From contig NC_035168.2 of NCBI RefSeq assembly GCF_001659605.2, forward strand, positions 7,806,058 to 7,870,057: a stretch of 64,000 bases of DNA. Reading direction: 5' to 3'. The DNA is from Manihot esculenta (taxonomy: Eukaryota; Streptophyta; Magnoliopsida; Malpighiales; Euphorbiaceae). The notes below the pieces were generated by a model that searched no databases, was not told where the DNA came from, and was given only the letters and a program-made list of their open reading frames with translations. Position 1 is the stretch's first letter. Every line of letters begins with the position of its first letter. The position numbers and the translations under genes were made by a program. Below, piece after piece: positions 57,100 to 64,000 of this stretch.

Positions 57100-58575
57100 A
57101 AATTCATAATGCATATTGTATATTATTGTTGATATGTATTATTAAAAGTTTTAAGATGATTTTGAAAGTTTTAAGTCTATTTATATTTTATTGACAAAGA
57201 GAAAATAGATAGTCAGGTTTTGCAATAATCTAAAAATTCAATTTAGGAAATTTTGGCATTCAAAATTTAAATATTTGGATTTATTTGAATAACTTTAGAC
57301 CTTCAAAAGTACAAAAAAAAAAAAAAAAAATCAATTTTCAACTTTATGCTCATCTGGGAAAAACATCTAAGAACTCTCTAGTTACGGACACTGAGGCTGA
57401 TTCCCTGACCTGACTGCTAAACTCTCCTACAAGAGCTAAAAACCCTCTGACACCCTTTCCTGAGCAAACTATGAGCCTGTAAGGCTGACATCAAACCTCT
57501 AGGCACCTCTACTCTGTCCCCTCCAAGGACAACCTCTGATCCATCATGCTCTCTGAACCTGACTACCTTGTCTCTGCAGACCCAGGTAGCACCATGAGTA
57601 GCTAGCCAATCCATCCTTAGAATGACATCACACAGTCAAAGTTGATCTAAATAATATTCATAGTTTGTTAAGTGTTTTTAAGCATGTGTAATTTTGTGAC
57701 GTCTAGTTATATCATAATATTATTAAATTTTTCTTAATATATATATATATATAATATTTAAAATTTGCATTTCACGTTTTATATTTTCATCCTAGAATAT
57801 TTATTTATCACTTGATACATTATTTTTTCTTCTTATTCTAGGAGAGCATTCAGCTTCCAGTATAGATAATAGGGGTGTTCCTGCGATCTAAGCTTATTTT
57901 ATCCACAATACAAGTAAGTGGATAAATGAACATTGATTTTTTTTTCTTAAATATATATTTATATATATATATATATGTTATTTTATTTATTTAAAATAGA
58001 AATGGATAAAATGAATTCGTATTTCTTGAATTAATGAAAATGGAATTTAAAGTACAGCCGAATATATAGCCGATTACATTCTGTATATGCACTAAATAGA
58101 TAACACCATGATGACAGGTGATTTATTTACAGCCTAGCATATATTTATACAGCGCTTGATATACACACAGTTTTTGAGGCGTATATCAAGTGGTCACCTT
58201 AGTTTTGCACATATGTATAATCAGTATTTTATTAAGTCTTGGGCTAATATTGTAATCATAGAACCTAAGATGATGCCAGTATTGCTCTCAGACTGTCATT
58301 ATTTTATCTTTTCACAATTATTTTTCCCCTTTGTTATTTATTTATCCGCTCGCTGAGTAAATTTTACTCGTCCCTTACATTTTTAATATTACAAATTCTG
58401 TTTGGTGATCCACTCCTAACGGTCTATATCTTCTAGTATTATCCTTTCTCTACCTCATCAGTTTCAGAGTCTAGTGGAGGTCGAGCCAATTCTAATTCCT
58501 TTATAACTTTTTTGTAATTTTGGAGGATATTATATAAATTATATGCTCAGGCAATATTTTGTTTGGTATATATAT
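57100..58575. other. Spacer between oppositely oriented LTRs
   Basis: AT-rich, with a poly(A) run at about 57312-57330, short (TA)n runs near 57738 and 57958, and the gypsy fragment described at 57352. No gene is supported; a 66-codon frame at 58156-58356 matches nothing I know. Confidence 0.5.
57352..57640 (-). pseudogene. Short Tekay-type protease-to-RT linker fragment
   Basis: The minus strand reads [27 protein letters not shown] and ALQAHSLLRKGCQ, clearly the region after the protease active site of the gypsy polyprotein (residues about 625-710 of the intact copy). It is only ~290 bp with divergent residues and a shift near the end. It is an isolated fragment without LTRs, placed just beyond a poly(A) run. 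Confidence 0.85.
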
Positions 58576-60145
58576 TGATAAGTTGCAAAACTCATAATTT
58601 TTTCCTCATTTAATTCCTTGATTTTACTATAATTTTGATATAAATATTTAATTTAAATTTAAATTTAATTTTGGATAGATTTGTGAGCAGAAATTGAGAA
58701 AATGAAGAAAAAAAAACTGAATTAAAAGATTTTTTATACTGGGAGGCTACAACTTTGCCCAATGCGATAAGGAGATAAGATAGATTTTGCCATCTAAGCA
58801 AGGATAAGATCAGCTTCAATGGGTCAAGTTGAATCAAATTCAATCAGATTATGATAGGGATAAGATAGAAATAGTAGATTTTATTTTAAACTATTAAAGT
58901 TTTATGTTTTTGTGCCTATATAAAGGCTCCTAGCATACCTAGGGAATCATATATTCTACCTCTCACTCTCATTTCCTCTCTTGCTACCCCCACCTTCTTC
59001 TCCATCTTCTTATTTTCTTCTTCTTTTGCTTAGTTATAATTTTATTATGGCCATGAGTGGCTAAACAATTATTTTCAGTTGAAGGTTAAATTAAATTGAG
59101 ATTTATTCAAGTTGTGAGGTTATACACTTCAATTCTCTTCATCTTATTTATATTTTCTGTCAATTTCTGATTTCAAGGAACACTACCTTCATTGTTATTT
59201 TCTTGAGAATTCAAGAGGCCTATTGAACCTCTTGGGAAAACAACCTATAGCTAATTAATCTAATAAAATCCAGTAGCAATTAACATATTAGTTTATGTTA
59301 AGAACCACCTTCATTGTTATTTTCTTGAGAATTCAAGAAACCTATTGAATCTCTTGGAAAAACAACCTATAGCTAATTAATCTAATTAAATCCGTAATTG
59401 TTTAATTGTGTTAATAACAAGTAACAATTAACATATTAGTTTATGTTAAGAAATTGGTAGATTTGATTTAAATAAAATGCGTGTTTTTATTGATCAAGTT
59501 TGAGTTCTTCTCTCTTAATGCAGTTGACTAATTAAATCTACATGCATGTTGGGGGTGAAGCGGATTAATTTATAAATAAGAATTGGTGGGATTCGCGTGT
59601 TTGACCACTATAACCAAACAATAGATAATAACATGAATTATTTTTTTCTAACCAATGATTAATTGCAAAACACCTCAATTTGATTACCTTCATCTGAAAG
59701 TTTTAATTAATTATTTGTTTTTCAATTTTCAACTACATTATTTATTTTTTTTTCTTTTAAGTTTATTTTTATTGGCTTGCCCAAGCCAAAACCAATTTTC
59801 ATCAAAAAACTCTCTTCTTCTCACTTTTTGTATTAAACTACTTTTCTATTTCAAATTGGTCATCTAAATTAAACAGGTTAAGGTTTCCGTGGGATTTATA
59901 CTCACTCACCCTATCTACAAATTCTTGATTTACTCATCTTTTAATCATTGCTTTCTTTATACTTTAGTTTTAATCTCAAAAATAGCCCCCCTTTATTTTA
60001 CTTCAATTATTGATTTGCTCAAATCAGTGTTAGGAAAGTCTTTAGTATCAAATTCCTGTGGATTCGACCCTATTGCTACTATCTGTAGTTCTTAATTGTT
60101 GATTACTAATAGGTTTATTTTTTACGGTTTCAACAACCGCTATCA
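58576..60145 (+). repeat. Athila/Tat-type LTR, inverted relative to 55767-57099
   Basis: It begins TGATAAGTTGCAAAACTCAT and matches the reverse complement of the solo LTR to about 59935 (CCCTATCTACAAATTCTTGA), including the TAGCCACTCAT/ATGAGTGGCTAAA block. It then continues with a CCTGTGGATTCGACCCTATT end and TTCAACAACCGCTATCA at 60145. It carries a TATA box (TATATAAAG, 58917-58925) absent from the other copy. A 122-bp tandem duplication lies at 59185-59428. The flanks (TATAT left, TGCGT right) do not match, so it is not a clean solo LTR. Confidence 0.7.
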
Positions 60146-61260
60146 TGCGTATAGGGTGAATAGGATCAAATCCACAAAAAATTGACACTAAAAACTTTCA
60201 ATCAAAATAAACAATAAAAGTAAAAGGGAGGGTTTTGATGAAGAAAGAAATCAAAACAAATATCAAGACAATTAAAGAAAGCAATAATTGAAATAAAATA
60301 AAATCAATGCAAATAAATTCTAGTTGAAGATTAGGATTCATTTTAGTTTGTGGATTGATCATAGAAATAAAAATACCTTTATTCATTCTAATAAATTATT
60401 TCTAGTTATAGAAGATGCTCCACATAATCAATCTCTCCTGAGGTGTAAATTAATTAGCAAACATTCGCTAATTAACCATAATTAACAAGCAATCCAAAGA
60501 ACGTCTATTAGATTCAATTTATCAACTACCTTAAGAGAGATCCAATTCTAACCAACAAACCAAACCACGTGGTGAGTTCAAGCTAAATTATGCAATTCCT
60601 TAATTGTTACTTATTGTTGAATACCTAAAACAATTACGGACATCAAGCATCCAAACAAATGATATATCACTTTGAAAATATGAACAATAGGCCTTATTGA
60701 TCAAATAACAAAGTAATAATAATATACCTAACTCCAACTAGAAATAAAAAGTTTAGCCACTCATAACTTGAAAGAAAATACAAAAGAGAAAAGAAAAAAT
60801 TCAGCGGGAAGAGATGGAGATGAGGAAGATGTGCGGCTGTCCACAGAGACCAGATTAAATAGATGTTGAACCCTAGCAGAACCCTTATCAAACGTTTTTA
60901 AAGATTTGATTTGAATTACTTTAATAAGATGCCTCCTTTTAATTTGTTTGCTTGAGGAGAGATTCCTTGATTTTTAGGAGAGATCATGCCGCATTTAAAG
61001 GAGTGATATCTGGGCTGAAATACGTGAGATTACATGGCTTTAAATGAAGAGATATGATTTTATTTCTTTTTTTGCGTCAGGTCTGCCTCTGCTGCAATTT
61101 GGAGGTTTGCCTAGAAATTTGGACAAATCATAGGTCAAATTTGTTCAACCACTGCACATACTCAATTTCTTTTCTTATGATTTTAGCTCATCTTTTCTAT
61201 CTTTTACTTTTCTATAAAAACATGACAAAAGGCACAGAATTAATAGAAAATCACTTATAT
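60146..61260 (-). repeat. Second, divergent Athila/Tat-type LTR, minus strand
   Basis: Directly abuts the previous LTR end. Read on the minus strand it shares the ATGAGTGGCTAAA block, a TTTCAATTATTGCTTTCTTTA stretch, and ends GTGGATTTGATCCTATTCACC then CTATACGCA at 60146, like the CCTGTGGATTCGACCCTATT end of its neighbour. The start is not located; 61260 is approximate. Confidence 0.5.
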
Positions 61261-61304
61261 AGGTGATAGAAAAGAAGGAGAATATATACTGAATTTATGC
61301 ACTA

Positions 61305-61381
61305 TCAATTTGCTATGGGCTCCGGCGACTTTAAGTCGATTTCAACCCTAGCGCCAACGGTCCAGTTCACGGGTCGTTACA
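61305..61381 (+). repeat. Terminal stub of a Tekay-type LTR
   Basis: TTTGCTATGGGCTCCGGCGA, CTTTAAGTCGA and ...GGGTCGTTACA align with the last ~75 bases of the LTR ending at 40097. Confidence 0.75.
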
Positions 61382-62760
61382 ATAAACATACATGTTAAAA
61401 CTTATACATACAACACTACTACATACATTTCTAAGAGATTATGATATGAGGATCCTCAAAACTAACATGATGAAAAATATTAAATATAAATCTAAAGCCA
61501 AGAACAATTTTTATTATGTAAAGATCATTAAATGTCCCATTAACAAACAATGCCTTAAATATAAAAACAATATAATACTAACTCATTTTTATGTGATTGG
61601 CTTTGCTATCTTGCAACTCAATACTAAGATTAAGATAGAGAAGTGAACTATATATATAGCTTAATGACTAGAAATAACCATACTTCAACACTATATCATA
61701 TGCATGCATGATTTTTTTTTCACTATGAAAATACTTCATATAAAGGTATGTTAAGATATGGAGTCTAATAATATATTATGGATTGTACACCATATACATA
61801 ACCCCCGAGACGAATTTTTTTTAGGCCTATTTTGTTTTTTTTTTTTATATTTTCTCTAGACATATAAATATGTAACATTCTCCTAATGTATTCTGTTCGA
61901 AAATTCAATAGAGAAATAAGAAAACCCTAGCCACTGTAGACATAGTCAAATTGGTGAACCACGTTAAATATGTATATTAATTTTTTTTCATGCTTATTTT
62001 TGGATTGTGTAATTGTTTGATTCTTAATAAGATAAAGTTGTCACTAATATCCTATTTAGTCTTTCATTTGTGCTAGGGGTTTAGTCATAGATCATATCTA
62101 ATCTTTACATCATTTACAATATGTATATATATGAGCCATCAACCACGTACTCTACATCAATAAGATTAAAATATGATATATATCTAAAGGCATACATCAT
62201 AAAAAAATATAATTTATGATACATGGAAATATTTTATTAAGTTTAATAATTTAATTCTAAAAGAATTCTAATTCTACTAACCTGTTGTAGGGATAACATA
62301 CCAATTCATGCGCGGATTAAATTGACTCACCTCTTATTCTTTTAGTTTGAAAATTATTAATCTTAAAAATAGAATCTCATTAATTGATCTAACTAAAACT
62401 TATCTCCTTTTAATTCTCAAATCACAAAAATCACTATTTAATGGTAGAGAAAATAAATTAAATCGTAATAATTAGAATAAAAAAATAAAATTCACCTACC
62501 CAAATATTGGAACTTCTAGAAGGAATTATTGAATTTCTAATCAGGATATTGGTTTAAATAAGGATCTACCTGAGAATTTTGGAAGTTTATGAATTGATTG
62601 GGTTGAGGAGGAGACAAAGCTCTGTTTCGGGGAAGAGGAAGGGCTCTGGTTCCGGGACCCTTCCCGAAACTAGAGCTCTATTTATATTTTTTTTGTTTCA
62701 TTTTCTTTTTCTTTTAGGAGGAGAGAATTGTCATACCTAACCCATAATGATGAAATATAT
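61382..62760 (-). repeat. Probable very old gypsy LTR
   Basis: Weak matches in LTR order on the minus strand: ATAGCTTAATGACTAGAAATA near 61660 (compare AGCTACTATAGTCTAGTGAG at 23531), GGATCTACCTGAGAATTTTGG near 62561, and a GC-richer segment with TCTAGTTTCGGGAAGGG and CCGGAACCAGAG near 62660. No clean ends. Confidence 0.3.
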
Positions 62761-63807
62761 TAACAAAGAGAAATAAGAGTTTTTAATTGATATAACGAGT
62801 ATTAAAATGAGTAGTTTAGTACTTTTCTTCCTTATATTAGATTAAGAGTTTGATATAGAACAAACACTCACTATGAGCATTTTATCTTTTAATAGACCTA
62901 CTCAATGCAAACAACATTTATTTTTAGTCCACCAAGCTGGGATATCTCTGATTAGTAAAAAAAAAAAAAAGAAATATAAGTCTTTAAATCAAGGTAGATG
63001 AATTAATCCAACCTGTTGGTTTGACAGTTTGGATTGCTGTTTATAAATTAAAAAGGGAATATATTGTATACACCTTAGAGATCATTTCGAAAAAAAAAAA
63101 CTTCTAAAACTTTTTTCCTTATACCGACTATAACTTTAATGAGAATAAGGAAAAGAAAGAAGGAAAATGCATAGTCTACTTGTGCGTCAATAAGAAAAGT
63201 TTTTAACTAATAGTTAATTAACGAAAATTAAAATAGGTAATAGGATATAATTATTGAGCTAAAATAATTAATTTTAGTATGAGTATAATAATAATGGTAC
63301 TTGATATCACTTAAGCCTTTTGACTATTTGCGAAATAAAATAAAGATGAGGTTGTTGGTGCCTCTTGATAATTATTTCAATACTCAAGTCAATGATGATA
63401 TTTAAGAATGTTTTAGAATGTAGAAGATACTATTAAGATTCAAGAATTGCACACATGGGATGTTTATCACTCTTGCTTTATAATGTAAGAAAATAAAATT
63501 AGTTGTCCATTGTCCATAGTATTCGGGGTTACTGGCTAGTGATCTTGTGATTGTAGAATTTTATTGATTCTATATTGATATCAGTAATGACTAAGTCAGA
63601 ATATCTTGATCAGTCTTATCTGGACGAGACTTGTTGCAATATTCTAAGTGATGGATAAGATATCCAATGATCTAATCAATAAGAGTAAAGATTGAGTCAT
63701 TGCCAAGTCATCAATCACGGATAAGGGGACTTGGTTAAAGAATCTATTTGCAATTCAGGAGTATGAGTCATATCAATACTTATAGGGCGAGAAAAAAAAT
63801 CAACTTA
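62761..63807. other. AT-rich intergenic DNA
   Basis: No gene. 63560-63790 has balanced composition (GATCAGTCTTATCTGGACGA, ATCACGGATAAGGGGACTTG) and may be an old repeat I cannot name. Confidence 0.45.
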
Positions 63808-63995
63808 GCACGCTACAACAAATATTAGAATTAGCAGTAAAAAAATTTTATAGTGACATTAATTTTGCTACTATATTAACTAACGTATAACAATAAATAA
63901 TTGTTATTATTTTGATGTGTAAAAAGATATAGCAACAATAAAAATTATAGACATTAAGAAAATATTATTTTAGCAGTAATATTTGTTGTTGTTAA
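63808..63995. mobile_element. Small inverted-repeat element (MITE-like, ~190 bp)
   Basis: Left TACAACAAATATTAGAATTA then GCAGTAAAA, and right TTTTAGCAGTAATATTTGTTG form imperfect inverted ends. The ACAACAAATATTA end resembles termini of CACTA-derived small elements, but the CACTA itself is degraded (CACGCTACAACA). It may continue past the window edge. Confidence 0.45.
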
Positions 63996-64000
63996 TGAAT

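Overview
This 64 kb window is plant nuclear DNA, probably from an AT-rich eudicot. The signs are a ten-exon plant serine carboxypeptidase gene with canonical GT/AG introns, plant lineages of Ty3/gypsy and Ty1/copia retrotransposons with initiator-Met-tRNA primer sites, an intact plant hAT transposon, L1-type LINE RNase H remnants and a broken CYP74 gene. A euphorb such as cassava or a relative is my guess from the feel of the repeats; nothing in the sequence proves it. I see no bacterial or phage genes and no CRISPR array.

Layout. 1-9.4 kb is a nest of retrotransposons. A Tekay-like gypsy element on the minus strand, open to the window edge, sits inside the gag of an older, internally deleted Tekay-like element, which in turn abuts a copia pol remnant. 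10.9-14.6 kb holds the only intact host-type gene, a serine carboxypeptidase-like gene close to SCPL45. 14.8-20.3 kb is very AT-rich with a foldback element, a microsatellite, a 150-bp dispersed duplication and a LINE tail. 20.4-22.8 kb is an Athila/Tat-type gypsy relic (gag, primer site and 5' LTR). 23-41.5 kb is a second nest. A decayed copia element carries a 2.66 kb solo LTR in its own LTR. It abuts a Tat-type gag, and that gag is split by a complete 9,832-bp Tekay-like element (30266-40097). 41.5-47.8 kb is AT-rich relic DNA with a LINE RNase H fragment. 47839-51884 is a complete hAT transposon with an 8-bp target duplication. 54.5-55.0 kb is a CYP74 pseudogene fragment. 55.8-61.3 kb contains Athila/Tat-type LTRs in opposite orientations, including a solo LTR with a target duplication. 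The rest is relic DNA, ending in a small inverted-repeat element.

How it fits together. Nearly all recognisable coding capacity belongs to mobile elements. Two look able to act on their own: the gypsy element at 30266-40097 (one 1,664-codon gag-pol frame, LTRs differing at 8 of 2,232 positions) and the hAT element (797-aa transposase in two exons). Solo LTRs, a deletion at a 7-bp microhomology and 5' truncations show the loss side of the same turnover. The most unusual signal is an array of interrupted palindromes, TTCGGC-N-GCCGAA, in two clusters in every well-preserved Tekay-type LTR. One cluster lies just upstream of the TATA box and one about 0.5 kb downstream. I did not find a new defence or metabolic system.
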